Of a stretch of DNA of 42,192 bases, positions 1 to 8,302 are shown piece by piece. Position 1 is the stretch's first letter; each line of letters starts with the position of its first letter. Source of the DNA: JAUVUV01 sp964548275. Lineage in GTDB: Bacteria; Gemmatimonadota; Glassbacteria; GWA2-58-10. The stretch is from NCBI GenBank assembly GCA_964548275.1, contig CAZJQI010000037.1, forward strand, positions 1 through 42,192. The letters run 5' to 3'. Under the pieces are notes generated by a model that saw only the letters and a program-made list of their open reading frames with translations, was not told where the DNA came from and did not search any database. The position numbers and the translations under genes are program-made.

Positions 1-2
1 CT

Positions 3-53
3 GATTGGCAGAAAATTACTGCCATGGCTGTTGGATCGGGAATCCCGGAATAA
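3..53 (+). CDS. C-terminal end of a gene cut by the window edge (tentative)
   Basis: One of the three plus frames is open from the window edge to a TAA at 51-53 and reads as 16 ordinary-looking residues ending in GSGIPE. The next 200 bases hold no gene, so this may be the tail of a coding region that starts outside the window. The stretch is too short to name a family, and another frame is also open for about the same length. Confidence 0.3.
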   Translation, partial: DWQKITAMAVGSGIPE

Positions 54-259
54 TAGGAAGTGATAAGTATCGGGTAAAAATTAAGTTGTGCTTTCGCCCA
101 GAACTAATAGATGGCAGATAGCGTTCTTATTTTAAAATAGATAATAGCGTGTTAATAAAGTTAGCCTGGCCTGAGACTGCTTTTTCTCCTGATTGCCCCA
201 TTGCCGATAGGAACCGATGACACTTTCGGCCTCAACGAGCACCGGAAAGGAGGCGCAGA

Positions 260-1180
260 ATGAAGAAGCTGCGTAGCGCGTTTGGATTGTATTTTCTGAG
301 TATTTTTCTATTGGCTTTTTTGATGCTTGCAGTTGAAGTGGACGCTCAACAGCAGGCCACAATAGAGGGCAGGCCTTTGCGCGTAATCATGATAGGTGCT
401 CACCCTGATGACTGCGAAGTCAAAGGGGGCGGTACCGCGGCTCTCTGGGCGGAAGCCGGGGCCAAGGTGCAGATTGTATCGGTAACTAACGGTGATGCGG
501 GTCATCAGAGCCAGGGCGGCGGTGCTCTGGGCAGGCGTCGTGCCGCAGAGAGCAGAAAAGCCGCTGAGATTCTTGGCGTGAGCTGGCGCACCCTCGATTT
601 TCACGACGGCGAACTGGTGCCGTCACTCGATGTGCGTAAAGCGGTTATTCGTGCTATCCGTCAATGGCAGGCCGATATTGTGATCTCTCTCCGTCCCAAC
701 GACTACCACCCTGATCATCGTTACACCGGTCAGGTAGTGCAGGATGCAGCCTACATGGTAATAGTACCCAATATTTGCCCGGATACTCCACGCCTTGAGA
801 GAAACCCGGTATTCATGTACTTCAGCGACCGTTTTCAGAAGCCCTATCCTTTTACCCCTGATGTAGCAGTGGATGTGGACCGTGTGATGGACAAGAAGTG
901 GGGTGCGATTGATGCCATGACCAGCCAGATGTACGAATGGGGCCCCTGGCTGGGCGGTAGTCTGGATCAGGTTCCGGCTGGGGCTGCTGAGCGTTTGGAT
1001 TGGCTCAAAAGACGCTGGTCTCGGGGGTTTTTGAGATGGAAGGATAAATTTAAGAATCTTGTGGCTGAACGCTATGGAAACACCCATGCAGAAAAGGTGC
1101 AGTACGTGGAGGTTTTCGAACTCTGCGAATACGGCCGTCGGCCAGGTCGTGAAAAGCTCTGGGAACTTTTTCCAAAGTGA
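260..1180 (+). CDS. Exported PIG-L / LmbE-family deacetylase
   Basis: This is a PIG-L (LmbE-like) zinc-dependent N-deacetylase; family members remove acetyl groups from N-acetylglucosamine-type substrates. The protein has 306 residues. Residues 1-29 form a signal peptide with a hydrophobic core and a likely cut after VDA, so the enzyme should act outside the cytoplasm. The metal and catalytic motif AHPDD lies at residues 47-51 with E53, and the second zinc motif HPDH lies at 150-153; both are intact. The start is set by a strong AAAGGAGG ribosome site 7-8 bases upstream. The gene stands alone and converges on the D-aminoacylase-like gene. A role in degrading or salvaging amino sugars is inferred, and the substrate is unknown. 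Confidence 0.88.
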   Translation: MKKLRSAFGLYFLSIFLLAFLMLAVEVDAQQQATIEGRPLRVIMIGAHPDDCEVKGGGTAALWAEAGAKVQIVSVTNGDAGHQSQGGGALGRRRAAESRKAAEILGVSWRTLDFHDGELVPSLDVRKAVIRAIRQWQADIVISLRPNDYHPDHRYTGQVVQDAAYMVIVPNICPDTPRLERNPVFMYFSDRFQKPYPFTPDVAVDVDRVMDKKWGAIDAMTSQMYEWGPWLGGSLDQVPAGAAERLDWLKRRWSRGFLRWKDKFKNLVAERYGNTHAEKVQYVEVFELCEYGRRPGREKLWELFPK

Positions 1181-1308
1181 GTTTTAAACAGAAACAAAGA
1201 AGAAATAGATCGAGCTTTTTTATCCCCAGATTGGCTGGCCATAGTTGGCTATTCTAATACTTTTGTTGCCCACATGCCGGATGAATCAGGGTTTTTTCAC
1301 ATCATCCT

Positions 1309-1336
1309 GTAGGGACACGGCGTGCCGTGTCCCTAC
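1309..1336. repeat. Perfect 13-bp inverted repeat, dispersed-palindrome type
   Basis: GTAGGGACACGGC (1309-1321) is followed by a 2-base loop and its exact reverse complement (1324-1336). It lies in the 350-base gap between two convergent genes. No T-run follows on either strand, so it is a poor intrinsic terminator. Palindromes of this 'flanked by gtaggg / ccctac' look are common dispersed repeats in bacterial genomes (REP-like). I see nothing else in 1181-1533. Confidence 0.7.
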
Positions 1337-1533
1337 GGTTAATTATCAGCCGTAAAGAAACTCTACTTTTCAGGCAGGGTATAGGTCCCGGTGGAATCGA
1401 GGTATGCACCAGCTCCGGCAGCCAGGGAAGTCCGCGAAAGTTTGGCAAGCCTTGTTGCAGACATCGGAACTTTCCTTACAAAAAAGATTTGTGGAAGTGG
1501 TACGCATGATTTTGGATAACTGCATGCTTCCAC

Positions 1534-3219
1534 TCATGTTTTCCGCAGCACTTTTCCAGGCCGGACGCCGGTATGTTTTCCTTTTTCCACAACTAATTCA
1601 CCATTCACCAACACATGTTCGATACCTACAGGATACTGATGCGGGTTGTCGAATGTGGCCGTATCTTTGACTGAGGCTGCATCAAAGACTACGAGGTCGG
1701 CTTTCATACCACGAGCAATCCGGCCCCGATCTGTTAACCCGATCTGATCAGCGGGCATGGATGTTGTCTTTTTCACTGCTGTAGGCAGGTCGAATGTTTT
1801 GCGTTCGCGAGCATAATAGCCCAATACACGAGGATAAGTGCCATACGAACGCGGATGAGGCCGGGCCTGCGCCATCTTGCCTCTCGGAGCCATGCTGTAT
1901 CCATCCGAACCGATCATCACCAGAGGATGCGCAAGTACCATCTCGACATTCTCAGGACGCATGCCATAGCCCACCATCTCAACCCTGGTTTCTTCTTCCA
2001 CGAGCAATCGCAGCAGTGCATCCACTGGCTCTAATTTCCAGAACTCGGCGATCTCCGACAGATTTTTGCCTATCAGCGATCTGTTTTTCTCAGATTTCAC
2101 CCGCGTGATGACGATTAAATCATAGTCTCCCGGGTTATTACTACCATTTTTATTGATCTCGCTGCAAATGCGTAACCGTTGATCGGGGTCGCTTATTCTT
2201 TTGATCATTGCTTCCGCACCACCTTCCCGAGACCAGGGTGGCAGGTAAATTGTCAGGCCGGTTGAATAGACAGCATAAGGGTAGGCATCCGCCATTATCT
2301 CGACACCCTCACCTCGGGCGGACTCGATCATCTGGAGGGCGGCCGCCTGCTTGTTCCAGTTTGGCCTGCCTGCAGCCTTGAGATGGGATATTTCCACGCG
2401 TACCCCGGCCTGACGACCGATCTCGACAGACTCATTTATTGCCTCAAGCAACATAGCTCCTTCATCGCGAATGTGAGTAGCATAAAGACCGCCACGCCTG
2501 GCCACAATCCGCGACAAAGCCACAATTTCCTCTGTCCGGGTGTAGCTGCCTGGAACGTATTCCAGGCCGGTGGATATGCCCATGGCTCCCTGATCCATGC
2601 CTTCTTGGACAGCCCGGATTACAACTTTCAGCTCATCTTCTGTCAATGGGCGGTTTACCAGACCGACAGCATTTTGCCGCAAAGTGCCCTGCCCCAACAG
2701 CAGCACGTGGTTTATCGAGATACCTGTCTGTTCTACCTTTGCAAAATAGGAAGCAACGTCAGTCCAGTCGGCCGGGATGTCGTCTTCTTCCAGCATCTCT
2801 TGACGGCGTTTGTCAGCATCTATCCCGACCAGTGGTGCGGCAGATCCGCCGCAGTTGCCGGTGAGTTCAGTGGTTACACCCTGGAGAGCGCGACTTTCGG
2901 CCGTTGGGTAGACCAGGATCATCCCGTCCGAGTGAGTGTGGATATCGATAAAACCCGGGCAAACATGCAGACCTGAGGCCTGAATCAGGCGTTTTCCCTG
3001 GTCATGATCGATCTCCCCGATTGCGGCAATGGTGTTGCCCCGGATACCGAGATCAGCTTTCCAGGCAGGACCGCCCGTACCATCCAGAATAATGCCATCT
3101 TTGATGATAAGGTCAAAGCTGGGGTTTGCGTATGCTCTCGGTATTTTGGTAATTGCCGGGCTGAGTAATGCGATAGAGCTTGATTTCAGAAAACCACGGC
3201 GGGAGATAGGAGCAGCCAT
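1534..3219 (-). CDS. Tat-exported N-acyl-D-amino-acid deacylase (D-aminoacylase) family amidohydrolase
   Basis: This 561-residue protein belongs to the metal-dependent amidohydrolase superfamily, D-aminoacylase branch. Characterised members hydrolyse N-acyl-D-amino acids, and related enzymes act on dihydropyrimidine-like rings. Residues 7-12 (RRGFLK) plus the following hydrophobic stretch form a twin-arginine signal, so export is likely. The metal motif HTH is at 94-96. The GNCGGS segment around C123 carries the cysteine typical of D-aminoacylases, and further ligands are H249 (THIRDEG) and H279 (ISHLK). A GSDG motif near residue 440 supplies the catalytic Asp. The C-terminus has the usual small beta-domain (DLVVFD). 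GGAGGA precedes the ATG. Convergent with the PIG-L gene, it suggests use of acylated amino compounds, for example from cell walls; the substrate is inferred. Confidence 0.85.
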   Translation of the reverse strand: MAAPISRRGFLKSSSIALLSPAITKIPRAYANPSFDLIIKDGIILDGTGGPAWKADLGIRGNTIAAIGEIDHDQGKRLIQASGLHVCPGFIDIHTHSDGMILVYPTAESRALQGVTTELTGNCGGSAAPLVGIDADKRRQEMLEEDDIPADWTDVASYFAKVEQTGISINHVLLLGQGTLRQNAVGLVNRPLTEDELKVVIRAVQEGMDQGAMGISTGLEYVPGSYTRTEEIVALSRIVARRGGLYATHIRDEGAMLLEAINESVEIGRQAGVRVEISHLKAAGRPNWNKQAAALQMIESARGEGVEIMADAYPYAVYSTGLTIYLPPWSREGGAEAMIKRISDPDQRLRICSEINKNGSNNPGDYDLIVITRVKSEKNRSLIGKNLSEIAEFWKLEPVDALLRLLVEEETRVEMVGYGMRPENVEMVLAHPLVMIGSDGYSMAPRGKMAQARPHPRSYGTYPRVLGYYARERKTFDLPTAVKKTTSMPADQIGLTDRGRIARGMKADLVVFDAASVKDTATFDNPHQYPVGIEHVLVNGELVVEKGKHTGVRPGKVLRKT

Positions 3220-3425
3220 TGCGGGTATCCTCCGATTTGTATTAAAATTTGCCTATTGGTTACAATTCAGGTTGCCAATAGTGCATCCGCCACTAAGCAT
3301 TCTTAGGGTTTACACTCCCCTTGGCCGAAGACCTTTTCAATGAATCTTTTTGAAACCGCATCGGCTTTAGCAGCGTCTTATTAAGCAGAGACACAAATTA
3401 GAAATCAATCAATCTGGAGGATAAA

Positions 3426-3518
3426 ATGACTACTCGTGAAAGAATCAAACTCGTAAGCAACACAGCCCTTGGGCTGGCAGTTTACTTCGCTCTGGTTGCC
3501 TTGCCTGTGATGCTCTAA
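3426..3518 (+). CDS. 30-residue single-span membrane peptide
   Basis: ATG 3426 to TAA 3518 encodes 30 residues. The N-terminus is charged (TTRERIK) and a single hydrophobic span (about residues 12-30) runs to the end. A strong GGAGG ribosome site sits 6 bases upstream of the ATG, and a GC-rich hairpin follows 50 bases after the stop, so the unit looks like a complete monocistronic gene. No family is recognised. The charged head and hydrophobic tail would place it in the inner membrane with the N-terminus in the cytoplasm. It is too short for standard gene finders and easily missed. Confidence 0.6.
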   Translation: MTTRERIKLVSNTALGLAVYFALVALPVML

Positions 3519-3569
3519 GAAAATTGATCTTCCCTGATCCTGGTACAGGAAGACCTCCCGTACCTGCCG

Positions 3570-3600
3570 AGAAGCCGCCCCGAAAGGGCGGCTTCTCTTA
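3570..3600. terminator. GC-rich 11-bp hairpin between the small peptide gene and the cold-shock gene
   Basis: AGAAGCCGCCC (3570-3580) pairs perfectly with GGGCGGCTTCT (3586-3596) across the loop CGAAA. It stands between two convergent genes and can fold on either strand. The T-run after it is weak (CTTATTAG), so it is a likely but not textbook terminator. Confidence 0.65.
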
Positions 3601-3611
3601 TTAGTTTCAAA

Positions 3612-3815
3612 CTATGATTCTACTATATTTACTTTCGTTGCCCTGGGGCCTTTAGGCCCCTCCTCCACATCGAATTCTACTTCGTTGCCCTCTTCTAAAG
3701 AGTCTAAATCTATCCCCTCCAAAGCGGATCGGTGAAAGAAGACCTCCTGCCCATCTTCTGCATCGATGAAGCCGAAACTCCGACGTCGGATAATTCTCTT
3801 TATCTTTCCTTTCAA
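3612..3815 (-). CDS. Cold-shock domain protein (Csp family)
   Basis: This 67-residue single cold-shock domain is the usual Csp size. These OB-fold proteins bind single-stranded RNA or DNA and act as RNA chaperones. The RNP1-like motif SFGFID (residues 13-18) and RNP2-like motif VFFHRSAL (about 25-32) are both present. The C-terminus carries the usual acidic-then-basic strand (KGPRATKV). The start is fixed by TAAGGAGGTGA just upstream. The N-terminus reads KGKIKRIIRRRS in place of the more common GTVKWFN, so the domain is somewhat divergent. It is monocistronic and converges on the 30-aa peptide gene. Confidence 0.9.
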   Translation of the reverse strand: MKGKIKRIIRRRSFGFIDAEDGQEVFFHRSALEGIDLDSLEEGNEVEFDVEEGPKGPRATKVNIVES

Positions 3816-3901
3816 ATTTCACCTCCTTAAAAATACGAAGAGCACCTGAAATAGGCTTTAGGGATTGCATTATACTTCAGATTCAAGATTCCCCTCCTAG
3901 G

Positions 3902-4684
3902 CTATGGGCGATAAACAATCCGAAACCCAATGTGGCTATCTCCAATTCCCGGGTGCTCTCTGCCGCGATGGGCAGATCGACTGTAATCAGAGTGGTTAAA
4001 CCAACTGCCGCTGCGTAAGACACGGTAAGAACCGGATTGGGGGCCTGTGGGATTGTTAATAGGGCTATTTAAATAATAATTCTTATCATAAAAATCGTTG
4101 CACCACTCATATACGTTGCCATGCATGTCGTACAAGCCCCAGGCATTGGGTTTCTTCACGCCAACAGGGTATGTGCCATTGGAATTCGCACTATACCAGG
4201 CGTACTCGGTCAAGAGCGACTTGTCGTTTCCAAAACAGTACTTTCCACTGGAGCCGGCCCTACAGGCATACTCCCACTCGGCCTCAGTAGGTAGGCGGCA
4301 ACCGTTCCTGCTTAGATCGCACTGCCAGGTGTCCATGTTGTAACAAAGATCAAGGCCAGCCAACTCGCTTATCCTGTTACAGAAACGCACAGCATCAAAC
4401 CAGCTTACATTCTCAACGGGAAGGTTGTTTCCTGTGACCCGGGAAGGGTTCTTTCCCATAACCCTTTGGAATCGGCGCTGGGTGATCTCGGTTGCACTCA
4501 TATAGAATCCCGATACGCTAACCCGATGAACAGAATGCGTATTATCGTTGTTCCCATTCTCCAGACCCATCATGAACGTGCCCCCAGGAATGCTTACAAT
4601 CTTTATTCCTAACAGCTTTCCAGGGGTTGCTTTTCCACATGCCAAACAGAACAAAAGGGGAATAAAAATGAGGTAACTTTTCAT
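3902..4684 (-). CDS. Formylglycine-generating enzyme / SUMF1-like lipoprotein
   Basis: This protein of about 260 residues has the SUMF1/FGE-sulfatase fold. In true FGEs that domain oxidises a sulfatase cysteine to formylglycine; many bacterial relatives have other or unknown roles. Motifs in order are GGTFMMG, PVENVSWFDAVRFCN, RLPTEAEWEYACR, DMHGNVYEWC and RVLRSGSW, ending in HIGFRIV. The first 20 residues form a signal with an LAC cysteine, so it is probably a lipoprotein, although the lipobox is not ideal. I chose the ATG at 4684 because GGAGGT lies 6 bases upstream; an in-frame ATG at 4696 would place that site inside the gene. No sulfatase gene is near, so a non-sulfatase role is possible. 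Confidence 0.82.
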   Translation of the reverse strand: MKSYLIFIPLLFCLACGKATPGKLLGIKIVSIPGGTFMMGLENGNNDNTHSVHRVSVSGFYMSATEITQRRFQRVMGKNPSRVTGNNLPVENVSWFDAVRFCNRISELAGLDLCYNMDTWQCDLSRNGCRLPTEAEWEYACRAGSSGKYCFGNDKSLLTEYAWYSANSNGTYPVGVKKPNAWGLYDMHGNVYEWCNDFYDKNYYLNSPINNPTGPQSGSYRVLRSGSWFNHSDYSRSAHRGREHPGIGDSHIGFRIVYRP

Positions 4685-4925
4685 CAGCACCTCCATGCCT
4701 TGAACTGGTCAAGACAACCGGCTTTTCCCTTTGCCGCCTTTGATACTAAAGCATAGTGTATGGTTAATATTAGGGCGCGATTTGACTAATTAATGATAGC
4801 GAAAAAAGGATTCTTCCTGAGATCGTTCTATCAGTGGCGTACCTTACCGGTGCGCCGAAATACAATTCTGGGAAAAGAAGTTACCTATTTCCGTCGATTG
4901 TGTCAAATTAAAAAGGGAGGGTAAG

Positions 4926-5069
4926 ATGAAGGAATTCTGCCAGGGCGCACAGCATCTACTGGCGATCCTGGCGTTTGCGAAGGTGTGTGCCGGTTCATTT
5001 GTAGCGACATGGAGGCTTGGAGCGGGTGGTTCAGTGCGGCCGTGGGAGGGGATTAGGAATTTGGGGTAG
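4926..5069 (+). CDS. Small ORF of 47 residues ending in a G-quadruplex tract (tentative)
   Basis: ATG 4926 to TAG 5067-5069 encodes 47 residues with a central hydrophobic stretch (HLLAILAFAKVCAGSFVA). AGGGAGGGT lies about 5 bases upstream of the ATG, a very good ribosome site. The stop codon falls between the first and second G-runs of the 5063-5091 tract. A strong hairpin terminator follows at 5169. No family is recognised. The signal rests on the ribosome site and clean reading frame only, so chance is possible. Confidence 0.4.
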   Translation: MKEFCQGAQHLLAILAFAKVCAGSFVATWRLGAGGSVRPWEGIRNLG

Positions 5070-5091
5070 GGGGGGTGGGGGGGTGGGGGGG
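5063..5091 (+). other. Four consecutive G-runs: predicted parallel G-quadruplex
   Basis: The plus strand reads one G4 run and three G7 runs, separated only by TA, T and T. Such one- and two-base loops give the most stable class of parallel G-quadruplex known from model oligonucleotides. It lies in a region with no large gene (4700-5270), on the coding strand of a possible 47-aa ORF whose stop codon it overlaps. It could affect transcription or replication, or it could be a slippage-prone simple repeat. Confidence 0.75.
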
Positions 5092-5168
5092 TGACATTTC
5101 CTGGTTTTTACCTCAAAATTTATAACATTTTTTGGGAATAATATTGGGGATATAAACCTTTTTAAAAA

Positions 5169-5206
5169 ATAAAGGGTTTGGAATTTCTTCCAAACCCTTT
5201 ATTTTT
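5169..5206. terminator. Perfect 15-bp bidirectional terminator hairpin
   Basis: Positions 5169-5183 pair perfectly with 5188-5202 across a TTTC loop. A T-run follows on the plus strand (ATTTTT), and an A-run precedes it, so it also ends in T's on the minus strand. It separates the possible 47-aa ORF (plus) from the frameshifted lipoprotein gene (minus), and suits termination of both. Confidence 0.85.
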
Positions 5207-5220
5207 AATGGTCGGGGTGG
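5192..5220. repeat. 29-bp repeat, copy 1: terminator arm plus tRNA-Pro 3'-end-like sequence
   Basis: Positions 5192-5220 match 11481-11509 at 28 of 29 bases. At the second site this sequence is the 3' end of a tRNA-Pro with its terminator. At this first site the sequence beyond 5220 no longer forms a T-arm, so it looks like an older or shorter remnant of the same tRNA-end-plus-terminator unit. Confidence 0.6.
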
Positions 5221-5270
5221 CCGTATTTGGCCTCGAATATGCTACCGACCGAGTTGTCCAGTTCTGCAAT

Positions 5271-5857
5271 TTAACCGTCAAGCGAGGGCGGCCGGTTATC
5301 CTTGGAGGCGAGAATCCGCCATTCAGGTGCAGTGTAGGAGATACACCAGGATTCCTCCAACCCGCGCACATAGGTTATCCGGTGAGGCCGGTTGAAATTG
5401 GGTGCCCTGGGAGCGCTATTTCCTCTGTATAATCCCACTTTTCCCGACCGGCGATGGTTCTTGGGGCAAACCTGATCTCATAGGACAGGAATTCCCTGCG
5501 ATAGCCGGTAACATCTATTCCAAACACCAGCAGACACCCACCATTATGCATGTAGCTTAAAAGAACCTGGTAGTTGTCAGCTAGGCCAGCATCATTTTTC
5601 GCATGAGCGCCCCGGTTGAGGATAATTAAATCATAGGTAACACAGGTTGTGGGGTCCATCCGTTCAATAAGCTCGAAATGTTTCCCCATCCTGCCAAGGG
5701 CCTCATCCACTTTCTGCAGACTATCCGAGGAACCAACCAGCCCGATCTTGGGATCAACAGGCTTGGGACCGGAACAACTCAGAACGATGTAAAAAACGAG
5801 AAGTACCAATGATGTGGGGGTAATCTTATCAGGCAATAAACTACTACTCACATTCAT
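5271..5857 (-). pseudogene. Lipoprotein with GATase1-like domain, interrupted by a -1 frameshift
   Basis: The open frame 5857-5375 encodes 160 residues: a signal with a lipobox ending IVLSC, then a domain resembling class I glutamine-amidotransferase-like folds (a DLIILNRGA strand and a GGCLLVFG strand). It stops abruptly after GLTG. In the overlapping -1 frame coding-like sequence continues at once (ITYVRGLEESW...) for about 35 residues to a TAA at 5271-5273, followed by the bidirectional terminator. One missing base near 5377 explains this; a sequencing error or programmed shifting are alternatives. No clear ribosome site precedes the ATG. The function is not recognised with confidence, and no catalytic residues can be assigned. 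Confidence 0.6.
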
Positions 5858-5971
5858 AACTTATTCTTTGTTGTGCTAGTGTTCAGTTTTAGATAATATA
5901 AAATAGACTTATGCGGTGGCAAAATTAAATATCGCAGCAAAATCTAAACCCGGTAATTATGGAGAGAAACC

Positions 5972-8302
5972 ATGATAAAAAGAAGTGTTTTCTTAATCAC
6001 AATTACATTATTGATATTCCCTTCTGCAAAAATATTTTCCCAGGCAGAAGCTTTGTATTTCAGAAAATTTACAGCGCCTAATATCGATAAGGATTTTAAA
6101 ATACCTGATGAAATGCTCTGGAAATTCTTTGATAGAGAACTGGATAAACTATGGGAAAAGAGGAGAAAAGAGATAAGCAAACTTATAACCCACGATGATT
6201 GGGAGAACAGGAAAAGATATATCCATGAGAAAGTTATTGAAGTTATAGGTGAGTTCCCGGAGAGAACACCTTTGAATGCAAAAATTGTAGGGAGAATTGA
6301 AGACGAATCATATACAATAGAAAAACTAATTTTTGAATCAAGACCTAACTTTTTTGTCACGGCGAATGTTTATGTTCCTGAAAATTTAACGGAGCCTGCG
6401 CCGGCTGTCTTGCACCCCTGCGGTCACAGTCTTCACGGGAAAGCTGATGGGCAGACAGTGCCGGTTAGCCTTGCAAAACAGGGTTATATTGTGCTTATTT
6501 ATGACCCGGTAGGACAGGGAGAAAGAAGCGAATACTGGAATCCTGAGGAAAATATCTCGGAAATCAGAGTTGTCCAGAACCAGCACTGTGCGGCAGGATT
6601 TCAGTGTTTCCTTACCGGCACAAATATCGCCCAATACCGTATTTGGGATGGAATCAGGGCAATAGACTATCTTGTTTCAAGACCGGATGTTGACCCCGAA
6701 AGAATAGCTGTTGCTGGAATTTCTGGTGGAGGCACAATGTCAACCTATATAGCAGCAATGGACCAAAGAGTAAAGTTATGTAATCCTGTCTGCTATATAA
6801 CAACTTTGCAGGATAGAATAAAATCAAGACTTCCTGTTGATGATGAGCAGGATTTTCATAACCAGGCTTTATATGGTATCGATCAGTCAGACCTTCTTTT
6901 TCTTGTACATCCGAATCCGATATTAATTGGTGCGGCAGACTTTGACCACTTCCCCGTCAATGGAACTGTTAAGGCATATGCAGAACTAAAACATCTTTAT
7001 TACCTGACAGGAATACCCCACAAGGTCAGCCTTATTCTTTCCGATACTAAGCATGCATGGCACAAAAGTGTCAGAGAGGCTTTATATAACTGGCTGAGCA
7101 AATGGTTCAGAAAAAAACCGGAAGCAGATATCAAGGAAGGAAAAGTCGAAAAAAGGACTAAAGAAGAGCTTTACTGTACGAAGTCAGGTCAAGTCTCGGT
7201 CGATTTGAACAGTGAAACAGTTTTTTCTTTAAACAGGGAATATGTTAATAAAATTATTCCCAAAATCGAAATTCCTCGGGCCAAAGATGATTATTTTAAT
7301 TATAAAGCTAATATGATTGACAATATCAAGCGGTTTACTGCCTATAGACTAATGGTCAATCCTTTGAATCCGGTTATAGTTTTCCAGGAAGATACGAATG
7401 AATACAAAAAAGAAAAAGTTGTTTTTGAGAGTGAGGAGGGGATTTATATATCAGCATATTTATTTTTTCCGAAACAAACTCAGCAAGTGAAACGTGCCGT
7501 TATTTATGTTCCGGACATTAATCTTGAAGGAAAGGAAGGAGCTATTAAATCCGATCCATTTATCAAGGAGTTAATTTGCAAAGGAATTAGTGTTATTGTT
7601 ATTGATGTGAGAGGAGTGGGTGAGACAATATCCCATCATAAAATTTTTTGGCCTCATGGGCCGGCAGTCTTTCAGGATCCCGTGTATTATCCGGAGACCT
7701 GGAAAACAACACCATTTGACAGAAATATGAAAGGACCCTATAACTACTATTATTTCAGAAGCAACGAATATGAACACGTGATGAATTCACTTCACATTGG
7801 GAGACCTCTTTTTGGGATGAGAGTGATAGATATTGTTCGGACGGTTGATTATCTTAATAACAGGCCTGAAACTAAAAATGCAGAAATTACTGTAATCGGA
7901 AGAAAAGAAGGGGCCCTTCTTGCCTTATATGCAGGAGCTCTTGATGAAAGGATAAAAAAGGTTATCGCAGATGAGATGCTTTCTTCTTATAAATCACTCG
8001 TTATGTATAAAAGATATAAATATAATCACAATTTAATTCTTCATCTCGGAGTACTGAAATATTATGATATAAAAGATGTTGCATCAATCATTGCACAAAA
8101 ACCACTGGTAATATCAAATCCTGTTGACCATATGAAGGAGATCGTTGATATAACGGAAGCTGAAAATTCCTTTTCCTTTACAAAAAAATGTTATCAAGTA
8201 ATCGATAGTGAAGATAATTTCTGTCTTATTTTAACAGGTTCGAGGAGAAGCTTGGAAGAAAAATTTCTGAAAGTTATAATGATGGAAAATTATTTGAGAT
8301 AG
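5972..8302 (+). CDS. Exported tandem alpha/beta-hydrolase (acetyl-xylan-esterase-like), second domain without nucleophile
   Basis: The 776-residue protein starts with a signal peptide (residues 1-23) and holds two alpha/beta-hydrolase domains. The first (about 110-385) has the nucleophile elbow GISGGG with S251. It also has a candidate acid at D323-D325 and a candidate histidine at H361 (TKHAWH), as in acetyl-xylan-esterase or peptidase-S15-like hydrolases. The second (about 480-770) keeps the fold's strands (VIVIDVRGVGE), but its elbow reads GRKEGA near residues 643-648, so the nucleophilic serine is lost. GGAGAG precedes the ATG. The gene is clearly more AT-rich than its neighbours and uses many AAA, ATA and TTA codons, which suggests transfer. 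A polysaccharide-deacylating role is inferred. Confidence 0.8.
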   Translation: MIKRSVFLITITLLIFPSAKIFSQAEALYFRKFTAPNIDKDFKIPDEMLWKFFDRELDKLWEKRRKEISKLITHDDWENRKRYIHEKVIEVIGEFPERTPLNAKIVGRIEDESYTIEKLIFESRPNFFVTANVYVPENLTEPAPAVLHPCGHSLHGKADGQTVPVSLAKQGYIVLIYDPVGQGERSEYWNPEENISEIRVVQNQHCAAGFQCFLTGTNIAQYRIWDGIRAIDYLVSRPDVDPERIAVAGISGGGTMSTYIAAMDQRVKLCNPVCYITTLQDRIKSRLPVDDEQDFHNQALYGIDQSDLLFLVHPNPILIGAADFDHFPVNGTVKAYAELKHLYYLTGIPHKVSLILSDTKHAWHKSVREALYNWLSKWFRKKPEADIKEGKVEKRTKEELYCTKSGQVSVDLNSETVFSLNREYVNKIIPKIEIPRAKDDYFNYKANMIDNIKRFTAYRLMVNPLNPVIVFQEDTNEYKKEKVVFESEEGIYISAYLFFPKQTQQVKRAVIYVPDINLEGKEGAIKSDPFIKELICKGISVIVIDVRGVGETISHHKIFWPHGPAVFQDPVYYPETWKTTPFDRNMKGPYNYYYFRSNEYEHVMNSLHIGRPLFGMRVIDIVRTVDYLNNRPETKNAEITVIGRKEGALLALYAGALDERIKKVIADEMLSSYKSLVMYKRYKYNHNLILHLGVLKYYDIKDVASIIAQKPLVISNPVDHMKEIVDITEAENSFSFTKKCYQVIDSEDNFCLILTGSRRSLEEKFLKVIMMENYLR

